This document shows, piece after piece, positions 9,730 through 18,662 of a DNA stretch of 45,726 nt. The DNA lies in NCBI GenBank assembly GCA_012840855.1, contig DUVX01000041.1:1-45726 (forward strand), given 5' to 3'. Under the pieces are notes generated by a model, which was not told the origin of the DNA, searched no databases, and saw nothing but the letters and a program-made list of their open reading frames with translations. Both the position numbers and the translations under genes were made by a program. Within the stretch, counting starts at the first letter, position 1. Each line of letters begins with the position of its first letter. The DNA comes from Bacillota bacterium. Lineage in GTDB: Bacteria > Bacillota > Dethiobacteria > DTU022.

Positions 9730-9804
9730 CTTGAAACCTCCTATTTCGTCTTCTTGATCACGGGCGGATCTATCCCGTACCTTCCAGTTTAACCCTCCGG
9801 CCAC

Positions 9805-9832
9805 GAAAAAACCCGGCCTATGGTGGCCGGGT
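9805..9832 (-). terminator. rho-independent terminator in the riboswitch expression platform
   Basis: ACCCGGCC-ACCATA-GGCCGGGT hairpin followed by TTTTTT on the minus strand, between riboswitch and btuF. Confidence 0.85.
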
Positions 9833-9884
9833 CTGGTATGCGCCTATAAACACGCACCTCCCTCTCTCCACGAAGGCTTAGTAC

Positions 9885-10050
9885 GTCTTTTACAGGCAGG
9901 TTTCCTGGCTTCCGTTCATCCCCGGGAGCGGCCTTCCCACGCCTGACGGCGAAGTGGCTCTCTGTCGCTCCAGAGTCCCGGTTACAGTGGCGGGACCGCG
10001 CAGGACTTGCACCTGCTTCCCTTATAACCCTTAACTGGGCACCTGTAAAA
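9885..10050 (-). ncRNA. cobalamin (AdoCbl) riboswitch aptamer
   Basis: Minus strand reads GGGAAGCAGGTGCAAGTCCTGCGCGGTCCCGCCACTGTAACCGGGA...GGAAGCCAGGAAACCTGCCTGTAAAA, i.e. the canonical core and B12 box. Confidence 0.95.
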
Positions 10051-10225
10051 TTAATCTTTCAACTCAAGTGTAACCGATTACGTCGCAAAGGGCAAGCCCT
10101 TTCTAAACTTTCAAATTTGCTGACTTCTCTAAAATCGAGTACTGCCGCTTCGCTTCCCTTTATTTTTAAGACAGGGGAAGGCATCCAGTGTAAGCTCGCT
10201 TGGCGGTGTTAAATATAACTCATCT

Positions 10226-10882
10226 TTAGCACCGGTTTCTATTAACGCCTAGGATGGAATCGAAAAGGGGAATAATATTTGTCGTATCGGTGGCTGAATA
10301 ATCAGCTCCAACATATTCACAGGTCTGTTCATCGGCGGCATAACCCCCGATGATAACAGTGACTTTTTCCCGAAGCCCCTCATCATCCAGAGTATCGATG
10401 AGTTCTTTGACAACAGCGGTGCAATTTGTAAGCAAAAAGCAGATACCGATAATTCTTGCCCCGCTTTTCCTTGCTGCTTCCACAAACTTTTCTTTAGATA
10501 CGTCCACTCCAAGATCGATCACGCTGTAGCCCGAAGAGCGCAGAAGAAAGATGACTATATTCTTGCCCAAATCATGGATGTCACCCTCAATAGTACCGAT
10601 AACTATTTGCGGTTTATTGCTAATGCTGTTAACACCGCATTCCTCAACGGGCAAAAAGGGTTCGACTAATTCCGTTATTTCTTTGAGAATGAACTCGCTC
10701 ATGACCAGATCAGAAAGAAAGTACTCTCCATCCTGGTAACGTTTACCCACCATCTCGACACCGATGCGACAGCTTTCAATAATATCCACCACCGGGACCC
10801 CATCAGACAAGTATTGTTTGGTCAGGGAAGTAGCGCTATCGATCTCTAAAGAACTAATCGCCCTAATTAGCGGTTCAAACAT
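10226..10882 (-). CDS. methyltransferase cognate corrinoid protein (B12-binding)
   Basis: 218 aa; EGDIHDLGKNIVIFLLRSSGYSVIDLGVDV (DxHxxG B12 motif) plus N-terminal helical cap. Confidence 0.92.
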   Translation of the reverse strand: MFEPLIRAISSLEIDSATSLTKQYLSDGVPVVDIIESCRIGVEMVGKRYQDGEYFLSDLVMSEFILKEITELVEPFLPVEECGVNSISNKPQIVIGTIEGDIHDLGKNIVIFLLRSSGYSVIDLGVDVSKEKFVEAARKSGARIIGICFLLTNCTAVVKELIDTLDDEGLREKVTVIIGGYAADEQTCEYVGADYSATDTTNIIPLFDSILGVNRNRC

Positions 10883-11654
10883 CGCTCAGGCCCTCCTCCG
10901 ACTTCTTTAGTTCATCTAGGTTCCAGCCGCCATAACTGACAAAACGGTAGTGCTTACCGTTAAAAACAGATTTTCCCCAGGCGATCACCTTGTTATCCTG
11001 ATCGTAGATCGTCTCGGTCATGAAAAAGACGGGGTAATTATGCTCGATGTCAAGGACAGCCGCTTCATCTTTGCGGGCGCTGGAGGCCATCAAGATCCGC
11101 TTTGTTCGCGAGGGTAAATTCTCGCTGTGCTGCGAAGCGATGCGGGTGAGAGTCATATCCCTGAGCTGGTTTTCGATAAGGGGGGCTTTCTTAGTGTAGA
11201 TTGTATAATAGGTTTTGTAGATCAGGGGGATTCGTCCTGTCCTGGTAACTATACGGCAAAATAGGCAATGAGTCCCTTTATCTATCCGGAGGCGGGTGCT
11301 GATGGGTTCTTCAGCTTTGATAATTCTGCACTCAAGGAGATGTGTAGACATGGGTCTATCGTAACCCAGATCTTCAATGCGCTGATTCAGGCTAAAGGCA
11401 ACCTCATCCAGCTTAGGCTCGGCCACAAAGGTCCCCTTCCCCTTGACGGTGTAAACCATACCGGCCGCCGCCAGTTCGCTGATCACCCGGCGCACCGTCA
11501 TCCGGCTAATTCCGAGCTGCTCGGAAAATTCCATCTCTGTAGGCAGCATATCACCGGGAACAAGCTCACCAGAGAGAATCAAGCCCTCAAAATGCTTGAA
11601 TAACTGATGATAGATGGGGATAAAGGAGCCTTTGTCCAACTTCGGTTGCTTCAT
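10875..11654 (-). CDS. GntR family transcriptional regulator, HutC/UTRA type
   Basis: 259 aa; N-terminal wHTH (GDMLPTEMEFSEQLGISRMTVRRVISELAAAGMVYTVKGKGTFV) and UTRA-like effector domain; 8-nt overlap with the downstream corrinoid gene. Confidence 0.9.
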   Translation of the reverse strand: MKQPKLDKGSFIPIYHQLFKHFEGLILSGELVPGDMLPTEMEFSEQLGISRMTVRRVISELAAAGMVYTVKGKGTFVAEPKLDEVAFSLNQRIEDLGYDRPMSTHLLECRIIKAEEPISTRLRIDKGTHCLFCRIVTRTGRIPLIYKTYYTIYTKKAPLIENQLRDMTLTRIASQHSENLPSRTKRILMASSARKDEAAVLDIEHNYPVFFMTETIYDQDNKVIAWGKSVFNGKHYRFVSYGGWNLDELKKSEEGLSDV

Positions 11655-11805
11655 AACGCCTCCACAGGGCTTATGCCCTAACCTGTTTCATATGTTTAAT
11701 AGCAGCTTATGGTTCTGTCGCTATTTTTATCTTAATTGTAGGTTCCCTCTCTGTCAATGTGAGCCTTGAAAAGCATTCAAAGTATGAAAACAATATCCGG
11801 GAACA

Positions 11806-11837
11806 TGCCGGCGCTCCCGTGATTGAGAGCGCCGGCA
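11806..11837 (-). promoter_or_regulatory. strong intergenic hairpin without a T tract
   Basis: Perfect 11-bp arms TGCCGGCGCTC ... GAGCGCCGGCA with a 10-nt loop, between the methyltransferase and gntR genes. Confidence 0.6.
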
Positions 11838-11865
11838 AGAATGATTTCAGCAGATTTTAGATAAA

Positions 11866-13101
11866 CTAAGCACCAAATTCGCGAGTGGCATCGACCCAGG
11901 CTTGAAGCAGCTCCGGTTTGGCCTCATCTAGCACAGTGGAAGAAGCCATGATCAAACCCTTCCCTTCAAATATCTCAATGGCCTTTTTGGTCTGCTGACG
12001 CACCGTCTCCACAGTACCCGTTTGTAATAAAGAAACAGGCATGCCTGCAGCCACACACATAACGTCCCCTAATTTATTCTGGAGCATCTGCAAATTAGAG
12101 CGGTCGAAGTGGCCAATGATCTTGCCGGCAGGCAGTTCTCTAAGATAATCGAGGCGTTGCTCATAGATCCCTTCGAAAACAGGCATTGGGGTTAAGCCGG
12201 CATCGATAAGATCACAAATCATTTGCTTGAGATAAGGCCAGTAGAACTTTTCAAATTGCTTCATTGACATGAAACCATCTGAGCCGCGGTGCAGTGCGAT
12301 AAATACATGCTTGTTACCCGAAATTGTTGCCCCCTGTACTGCAGCACCCAGGAGCAAGGGGTAAAATTTTTCCATTGCAGCTATCAGCTTATCCGGCACC
12401 TGGAACATATCGATCATTGCTCCACGCATACCGCGTAGAAAATCAGAGATCACATCAAAGGGTACAACAGTGAGTGCACCGCCAGCGTAAAGTTGCCCCT
12501 CATCGAGCATTCCAGCGTGGGCTGCGCCTATCTTCATGACAAAATCCGCTGCCGGTTTGGACATCTCTAGTAATTTTTGCATTGCACCAGCAACTTCAGG
12601 GTCAAATATTGCCATCCCAAAAAGGTTTGGGCTGAGATGTCCAAGCGATAAAGCTTTTAGCGGAGGCAATTTAGCGAGGCCCTTCAAGTTACTAAAAATA
12701 CGTGGCACAAATACTCTGAGGAGATAATCCGAAGGATCATCAAGAAAATGATCGTATTCCTCTTGGAGCATATATTCTCCCTCTACAAACTGATGAGGAA
12801 GATTATCGGACAGTGAGCCTCCGGGCCACTTCACAGAGACAGTTCCTAGTATTTCATGAACGGTTGCATCCCCCTGATTCGGTTGGTCGATCATAAAGTA
12901 CATGTCGGGGTCATATCTTCTTACGAAATTACGGTTTGCTTCAATCCAACCATCGATATTATAGTGAGCATCCTTGTAAGTTAGTCCTTCTGTCCTAGCT
13001 GGCATGTAATTTTGCATAAGGAAAATGGGTACCCTGTCCGGCTTCTGCAGTGCAACGGCATCAGCAATTCGCTTTCTTTTTTCCTGAAGCTTTTTATTCA
13101 T
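11866..13101 (-). CDS. uroporphyrinogen decarboxylase (UroD)-family corrinoid methyltransferase
   Basis: 411 aa UroD-like fold motifs (KPDRVPIF, PMPVFEGIYEQRLDYLRELPAGKIIGHFDRSNL), flanked by cognate corrinoid proteins. Confidence 0.83.
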   Translation of the reverse strand: MNKKLQEKRKRIADAVALQKPDRVPIFLMQNYMPARTEGLTYKDAHYNIDGWIEANRNFVRRYDPDMYFMIDQPNQGDATVHEILGTVSVKWPGGSLSDNLPHQFVEGEYMLQEEYDHFLDDPSDYLLRVFVPRIFSNLKGLAKLPPLKALSLGHLSPNLFGMAIFDPEVAGAMQKLLEMSKPAADFVMKIGAAHAGMLDEGQLYAGGALTVVPFDVISDFLRGMRGAMIDMFQVPDKLIAAMEKFYPLLLGAAVQGATISGNKHVFIALHRGSDGFMSMKQFEKFYWPYLKQMICDLIDAGLTPMPVFEGIYEQRLDYLRELPAGKIIGHFDRSNLQMLQNKLGDVMCVAAGMPVSLLQTGTVETVRQQTKKAIEIFEGKGLIMASSTVLDEAKPELLQAWVDATREFGA

Positions 13102-13102
13102 C

Positions 13103-13744
13103 CTATTTGCCTCCCGTCCATGATTTTGCCAGGTTCACCGCATCTAAGGCGCTTTCACCATATGCATCAGCACCGGCGTAGGCAACGACATCATCTGTAA
13201 CTGTACCTCCGCCAATCATGATTTTTACGCTTTTACGCAAACCTGCTTCTTCGATACCGGCAATTGTTACTTTCATGGCATCAAAGGTTTTGGTTAAGAA
13301 ACCGCTCATCCCGACGATATCGGGTTTCTCTTCGCGGATCGCCTCCACAAACCTGGCGATGGGAACATCCACCCCCAGGTCGACAACTTCAAAATTGTTA
13401 GTCTCCAGCATGAAAATTACAATATCCTTGCCGATATCGTGGATATCTCCGAAAACCGTCCCGAATACCACTTTCCCTGCCTTTTCTCCCTTATCGCTAG
13501 CTTCACCCAACTCCAACCCGGGCTTGATCACTTCGGTTATACCTTTGAGAATCTCTCCGCTCATGATCAATTCCGGTAAAAAGTATTCGCCCTTCTCGAA
13601 CAGTTTTCCTACCTTCTCCATGGCCGTCTGACAATTGCCCAGGATTCTGTTTGCATCAATACCCTCGCCAAGCAACTGCCGCGCTATCTCGACTGCTTTT
13701 TCATCCTCCATGGCCACAATTGCATCGATAAACTTTTTTTCCAT
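13103..13744 (-). CDS. methyltransferase cognate corrinoid protein (B12-binding)
   Basis: 213 aa; FGDIHDIGKDIVIFMLETNNFEVVDLGVDV; MSGFLTKTFDAMKVTI. Confidence 0.93.
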   Translation of the reverse strand: MEKKFIDAIVAMEDEKAVEIARQLLGEGIDANRILGNCQTAMEKVGKLFEKGEYFLPELIMSGEILKGITEVIKPGLELGEASDKGEKAGKVVFGTVFGDIHDIGKDIVIFMLETNNFEVVDLGVDVPIARFVEAIREEKPDIVGMSGFLTKTFDAMKVTIAGIEEAGLRKSVKIMIGGGTVTDDVVAYAGADAYGESALDAVNLAKSWTGGK

Positions 13745-13766
13745 CTGTTACCCTCCCGCTCATTAA

Positions 13767-13790
13767 GGTATGCTGTATATACAGCATACC
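13767..13790. promoter_or_regulatory. perfect 24-bp palindromic operator candidate
   Basis: GGTATGCTGTAT|ATACAGCATACC, 23 bp upstream of the corrinoid protein start codon. Confidence 0.8.
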
Positions 13791-13922
13791 CAATTATACT
13801 GCCTTTCTCCGTACCTGTCAATACTTTGTGAAAGAGTTTCGATAATATTTATGCAACAACAGGGACGTACCTTCCTGTTGCAGAACCAGCCTTCCGCTGT
13901 CCTATCTTTGTGCCAAAAGAGT

Positions 13923-13944
13923 GCCGGGGTTCAAACACCCCGGC
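13923..13944 (-). terminator. probable terminator of the metF operon
   Basis: GCCGGGG...CCCCGGC hairpin followed by ACTCTTTT on the minus strand, about 100 bp 3' of the metF stop. Confidence 0.55.
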
Positions 13945-14044
13945 GGTTGATGCCGTTCCTTCTTCTGTCGAGGGACAAGCAAAACCTCCGCTACCGCGAC
14001 GGGCCTTTACCAGCCGCTAGAACCGTCCCCAGCCGGTTCAATTA

Positions 14045-14932
14045 TCAGAGCCCGGCAGCGGCGAGGATCTCGGGGACCACCTCTTCCCTGTTTATGGCCA
14101 TGATATGGACGCCGTCGCAAAGCGCCTCCTCTTTTAATGCTTTGATGGTCCGTCCGGCGATCTCGATCCCTTTTTCAAGCGCTTTACCTTTTGGAGCCGC
14201 CGCCATCTCGTCGATGAGCTCGCGGGGAACAAATATGCCCGGCACGTTTTCGTTCATGAACCGAGCCATCCGCGCCGATGAGAGCAGCACGATCCCGGCG
14301 AGAATCTTTACTGGAAACTGGCGGGCGTGCTCCATGAATCCGGCAAAGCGCTCCAGATCATAGATCGCCTGGGTCTGGAAGAACTCGGCCCCCGCATCTA
14401 TCTTCTTCTCGAACTTGATCAACTGCGGCTCCAGCGGCTCCGCCTCCGGGGTAACGGTGGCGCCGGCGCAGAACTCCACTGCACCCTGTAGTTCGTTTCC
14501 GCCAAAGTCGTAGCCCTCTTCCATCTGCCTGATGCCGTGCAACAGCTGAACTGAGTCAAGGTCGAAGATCCCCCTTGCTTCACCGTGATCGCCCACAGGC
14601 ACGGCGTCGCCGGTGAGGCAGAGCACATTCTTGATCCCCCTGCTATAGGCTAGGAGCAGCTCCGCCTGCAGAGCGATACGGTTTCGATCGCGGCAGGTCA
14701 TCTGCAGGACCGCCTCCCCACCCCTCTCCCGGACAGCCAGGCACCCGCCGATGGAGGGATAGCGCATCACCGAGCTCTGGTGATCGGTCACATTGAGTGC
14801 GTCAACCTTTCCCTTGAGCATCTCGATATGCTGGTACATCTTCTCTAAGGCGGTCCCTTTGGGCGGACCGATCTCGCTGGTAATCACAAACTTGTTGTTT
14901 CCCAGCGCTTTTTTCAGATCTGAAACCATCAT
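14045..14932 (-). CDS. metF: methylenetetrahydrofolate reductase
   Basis: 295 aa; FVITSEIGPPKGT, ALNVTDHQ, LCLTGD, GAEFFQTQAIYDLERF motifs. Confidence 0.93.
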   Translation of the reverse strand: MMVSDLKKALGNNKFVITSEIGPPKGTALEKMYQHIEMLKGKVDALNVTDHQSSVMRYPSIGGCLAVRERGGEAVLQMTCRDRNRIALQAELLLAYSRGIKNVLCLTGDAVPVGDHGEARGIFDLDSVQLLHGIRQMEEGYDFGGNELQGAVEFCAGATVTPEAEPLEPQLIKFEKKIDAGAEFFQTQAIYDLERFAGFMEHARQFPVKILAGIVLLSSARMARFMNENVPGIFVPRELIDEMAAAPKGKALEKGIEIAGRTIKALKEEALCDGVHIMAINREEVVPEILAAAGL

Positions 14933-14945
14933 GATCCCTCCTTTT

Positions 14946-15590
14946 TCACGAGATTCGCACTTCTCTGGGCCGGGGCAAAACCTGGTGATTCCGGGGAGGG
15001 TGATAGCGGCGCATCAGATCGAGCCGGCCCTGCTCCCTGAGCCTCTCGTAAATGAGGGTGAAAGCGCAATCCTTCTCCGGATCAACTTCACATTTGCCCT
15101 TATCAGTCCCGCCACAGGGGCCGTTGAGTAGGCCCTTGTGGCAGGCGGTGAGCGGACAGATCCCGGCAGTCTCGCCAAGAATGCACTGCCCGCACTGGTC
15201 GCAGGCTTCAAAAAAGTAACCGGGGCTCTTTTCCATGCCGATAAAAAGGGTGTCGAGAGCGGGGAGCACCGGCTTTGAGAGGTAAAGGTTAACCTGCTGG
15301 ACCCCCAGGGCGCAGGCCATGACGATAATGCACCGGGCATCCTCCACCGCTTTCTTGTTCTCTTCCAGAAGCACTGCGGTCATCTCGTCACAGGCTGTAG
15401 GGATAACTACCGCACCCGTCACCAGTTTGCCTGCCTCCTGCAGCCTCGCTTTCATGGCCCCCACCTCCTCGACACCCCCGGTTTTGGCCATAGTGGCGCA
15501 GGTGCCGCAGCCGATGATAAAAACACGATCGAGCCCGTCGCTCATACGTTTCACTTCTTCAAAACGTTTCTGCCTGGTCAGCGATTTCAT
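14946..15590 (-). CDS. metV: methylenetetrahydrofolate reductase C-terminal/Zn-FeS domain protein MetV
   Basis: 214 aa, Cys-rich (GCGTCA, CDQCGQCILGETAGICPLTACHKGLLNGPCGGTDKGKCEV), adjacent to metF. Confidence 0.9.
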   Translation of the reverse strand: MKSLTRQKRFEEVKRMSDGLDRVFIIGCGTCATMAKTGGVEEVGAMKARLQEAGKLVTGAVVIPTACDEMTAVLLEENKKAVEDARCIIVMACALGVQQVNLYLSKPVLPALDTLFIGMEKSPGYFFEACDQCGQCILGETAGICPLTACHKGLLNGPCGGTDKGKCEVDPEKDCAFTLIYERLREQGRLDLMRRYHPPRNHQVLPRPREVRIS

Positions 15591-15602
15591 AATCGTCCTC
15601 CT

Positions 15603-18600
15603 TTATCTTTCCAGGTCGCACCGCAGGCAACGACCGCTTTCCTGCCGGGCTTGCGCCTCTGCAAGGCCCAGTTCTGTCTCCCTGAAATTGTTGACCCGCT
15701 CTTCAAAAGGTAGCCGAGGAATCTCCGGGCGGAATTTTTCTTCCCAGGTCTCCTCTTCTTCGGGGCGGGTCTCCTCATCGTCAACGGTCTCTGGCTTTTG
15801 GTCGTACATCTCCACCCGGGATGGATCATCCCTTAAGTATTTATCGATCGCCAGAGCGCCTCTCCTGCCCGCGGCGATGGTCTCGATGACCATGCCCGGC
15901 CCGGAGACGAAGTCACCTCCGGCAAAGACGCCAGGTACATTGGAAATAAGGGTATTTTCATCGACCAGGAGCGTCTCCCAGCGCGTTCTTTCCAGGGCGC
16001 TGTCCGGCGGCAGGAAGGAGAGGTCCGGCGCCTGGCCCACGGCGGCGAAGATGGTATCGGCAGGCAGGAAAAATTCGGAGCCGGGGATGGGCCGGGGCCG
16101 CCGGCGGCCCCGGGCATCGGGCTCGCCCAGCGCCATACGGGTGCACTGCAGGCCCGTGACCTTCCAGTCTTCGCTGACAATCCGTGTCGGCGCCGCCAGA
16201 AAGAGGACTTGCGCGCCTTCAGCGAGGGTCTCCTCGTATTCCATCCGGGAGACGGGCATCTCTTCCCGGGAGCGGCGGTAGAGGATGATCACCTCCCCTG
16301 CACCGAGCCGCAGGGCGCTCCGGGCCGTATCGAGGGCGACATTGCCGCCGCCGATGACGACGACGCGGTCGCCGATATTGACATCCTTGCCCACCTTGAT
16401 ATCCCTGAGAAAGCGCAAGCCGTAGTGAAATCCTTCGAGATCCTCAAGCTCTCCGGGGATTCCGATACGCTGGCTTTTTTGGGCGCCGGCGGCGATAAAG
16501 ATAGCCCTGTAGCCCTCATTTTTCAGCTCTTCCACGGTGAAGTTGATATTGATCGGCGAGTTGTAGTTGATCTTCACGCCGCAGCGGGCGATATGGGCGA
16601 TCTCTTGCTCGATGACCTCGCGGGGCAGGCGAAAGTCGGGTATGGCTACCGAGAGCATCCCACCGCCCACAGGGAGTGCCTCGAAGACGGTGACGGGGTA
16701 ACCCATCCGGGCCAGAAAGTAGGCGCAGGAAAGGCCGCAGGGACCGGCGCCGATAACGGCGACCTTCTGGCGGTGGAGCACGGCAAAGGGCTCCTGCGGC
16801 GGCAGCTCGGCAATATTGTCAAAGTACCAATCAGCGGCAAAACGCTTCAGCGCTTTTATTGCCACCGGGTCGTCGAGCTCGCCGCGACGGCAGCGCTCCT
16901 CGCAGGGATGGTGGCAGATCCGGCCGCAGATGGCGGGAAAGGGGTTGCGCTCCCGGATTGTCTCCACCGCCTCCCTGTAGCGGCCCTCTTTGATCTGGGC
17001 CACATAGCGGGGAATATCGATGCCCACCGGGCAGGTATGCTGGCAGGGCGAGATCATCAGCGCATCGCAGACGGCGGCGGGACACTTTTTTTCCCTAATA
17101 TGAGCTTCATACTCATGGCGGAAATACTCCAGCGTGGTAAGAACGGGGTTGGGGCAGGTCTGGCCCAGGCCGCAGAGCGAAGTCTCCTTCACTGTCCGGG
17201 CAATGCTCAAAAGGGTGTCAAGATCCTCATCGCGACCCTGGCCCCGGGTGATCCGCGTCAGGATCTCCAGCATCTGCCTCGTACCCAGGCGGCAGGGGGC
17301 GCATTTACCGCAGGACTCTTCCTGCGTGAAGCTGATAAAGTAGCGGGCGATCTCCACCATGCAGGTGGCATCGTCCATCACCACCATCCCGCCGGAGCCC
17401 ATGATCGAGCCCAGCCGGGCCAGCGATTCGTATTCGACGGGAGTATCGATGAAGCGGGCGGGGATGCACCCCCCTGAGGGGCCGCCCGTCTGAACCGCTT
17501 TGAACTGCTTGTCGCGGGGGATGCCGCCCCCAATATCGAAGATGATCTTAGAGAGGGGTGTGCCCATGGGCACTTCGACGAGGCCGCTGTTGTTGATCTT
17601 TCCCGTCAGCGCAAAGACAGCCGTGCCCCTGCTCTTGTCGGTGCCGAGACCGGCGAACCACTCCGCTCCCCGCGCTAAAATGGCGGCGGCGGTGGCCAGG
17701 GTCTTGACATTGTTGATGATCGTGGGCCTGCCGTCAAGCCCCGATTGGGCGGGGAAGGGCGGGCGCGGGCGGGGCATCCCCCGGCGGCTCTCGATGGAGG
17801 CGATCAGCGCCGTCTCTTCGCCGCAGACAAAAGAGCCCGCTCCTTCCTGCACGTGGATTGTGAAGTTGAAGCCGCTCCCCAAGATGTTTTCTCCTAAAAA
17901 GCCGGCCGCGCTCGCCTGCTCCAGAGCGCGGCGCACGCGCTTTACCGCCAGGGGATACTCGGCGCGCACATAGATAAAACCTTCATCGGCGCCGGTAGCG
18001 TAACCAGCAATGGTGATCCCTTCGATGACAGCGAAGGGATCGGCCTCCAGAATGGAGCGATCCATGAACGCGCCCGGGTCGCCCTCATCGGCATTGCAGA
18101 TTACGTATTTTTTCTTCCCGGGGGCGCTGCGGCAGAACTGCCACTTGCGCGCCGTGGGAAAACCGGCGCCGCCACGGCCGCGCAGCCCTGCCCTTTCCAG
18201 GGTAGCGATCACTCCTGCGGGGTTCATTTTGAGGGCTTCTTTCAGGCCGTCGTAACCGCCCCACTCTACGCTGTCGTCAATGCTCTCTGGATTGATATGT
18301 CCGCAGCGCTGCAGGATCACCCGCTGTTGCTGCCGGTAAAAATTGATCTCCTCATAGCGCGGCAGCGACCGCCCGGTGACGGGATCGACATAGAAAAGCC
18401 TCGCCACCGGTTTGCCCCCCCGTAGGTGGGAGTGGACTATCTCCGGCAGATCTTCCACCTGCACTTCGGTGTAAAATATTCCTTCCGGCTCCACCACGAC
18501 GATGGGGCCCTGTTCACAGAAGCCATGGCATCCGGTGTAATCCACCGTCACTCCGGAAAGCCCCTGTCTTTCCACCTTGGCCTGAAGCGTCCGGAAAAGC

Positions 18601-18662
18601 TCTGCGGAGCCGCCGGCCTGACATCCCGTACCGCGGCAGATCAAGACCTTATGCCGGCTCAT
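15603..18662 (-). CDS. NuoF-like NAD(P)H dehydrogenase (51 kDa) fused to GltD/NfnB-like FAD-NAD(P) oxidoreductase
   Basis: 1019 aa; thioredoxin-like [2Fe-2S] domain, GRGGAGFPTARKW, ESCGKCAPCRLGT (NuoF), then CQHTCPVGIDIPRYV and VAVIGAGPCGLSCAYFLARMGYPVTVFEA (GltD-like). Confidence 0.93.
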   Translation of the reverse strand: MSRHKVLICRGTGCQAGGSAELFRTLQAKVERQGLSGVTVDYTGCHGFCEQGPIVVVEPEGIFYTEVQVEDLPEIVHSHLRGGKPVARLFYVDPVTGRSLPRYEEINFYRQQQRVILQRCGHINPESIDDSVEWGGYDGLKEALKMNPAGVIATLERAGLRGRGGAGFPTARKWQFCRSAPGKKKYVICNADEGDPGAFMDRSILEADPFAVIEGITIAGYATGADEGFIYVRAEYPLAVKRVRRALEQASAAGFLGENILGSGFNFTIHVQEGAGSFVCGEETALIASIESRRGMPRPRPPFPAQSGLDGRPTIINNVKTLATAAAILARGAEWFAGLGTDKSRGTAVFALTGKINNSGLVEVPMGTPLSKIIFDIGGGIPRDKQFKAVQTGGPSGGCIPARFIDTPVEYESLARLGSIMGSGGMVVMDDATCMVEIARYFISFTQEESCGKCAPCRLGTRQMLEILTRITRGQGRDEDLDTLLSIARTVKETSLCGLGQTCPNPVLTTLEYFRHEYEAHIREKKCPAAVCDALMISPCQHTCPVGIDIPRYVAQIKEGRYREAVETIRERNPFPAICGRICHHPCEERCRRGELDDPVAIKALKRFAADWYFDNIAELPPQEPFAVLHRQKVAVIGAGPCGLSCAYFLARMGYPVTVFEALPVGGGMLSVAIPDFRLPREVIEQEIAHIARCGVKINYNSPININFTVEELKNEGYRAIFIAAGAQKSQRIGIPGELEDLEGFHYGLRFLRDIKVGKDVNIGDRVVVIGGGNVALDTARSALRLGAGEVIILYRRSREEMPVSRMEYEETLAEGAQVLFLAAPTRIVSEDWKVTGLQCTRMALGEPDARGRRRPRPIPGSEFFLPADTIFAAVGQAPDLSFLPPDSALERTRWETLLVDENTLISNVPGVFAGGDFVSGPGMVIETIAAGRRGALAIDKYLRDDPSRVEMYDQKPETVDDEETRPEEEETWEEKFRPEIPRLPFEERVNNFRETELGLAEAQARQESGRCLRCDLER

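Noticed and set aside
15319-16281. 320-aa plus-strand Ser/Arg-rich ORF
   Set aside because: Antisense to metV and the NuoF::GltD gene; low-complexity shadow ORF.
16209-17477. 422-aa plus-strand ORF
   Set aside because: Lies antisense inside the NuoF::GltD gene; composition and lack of motifs fit a GC-rich shadow ORF.
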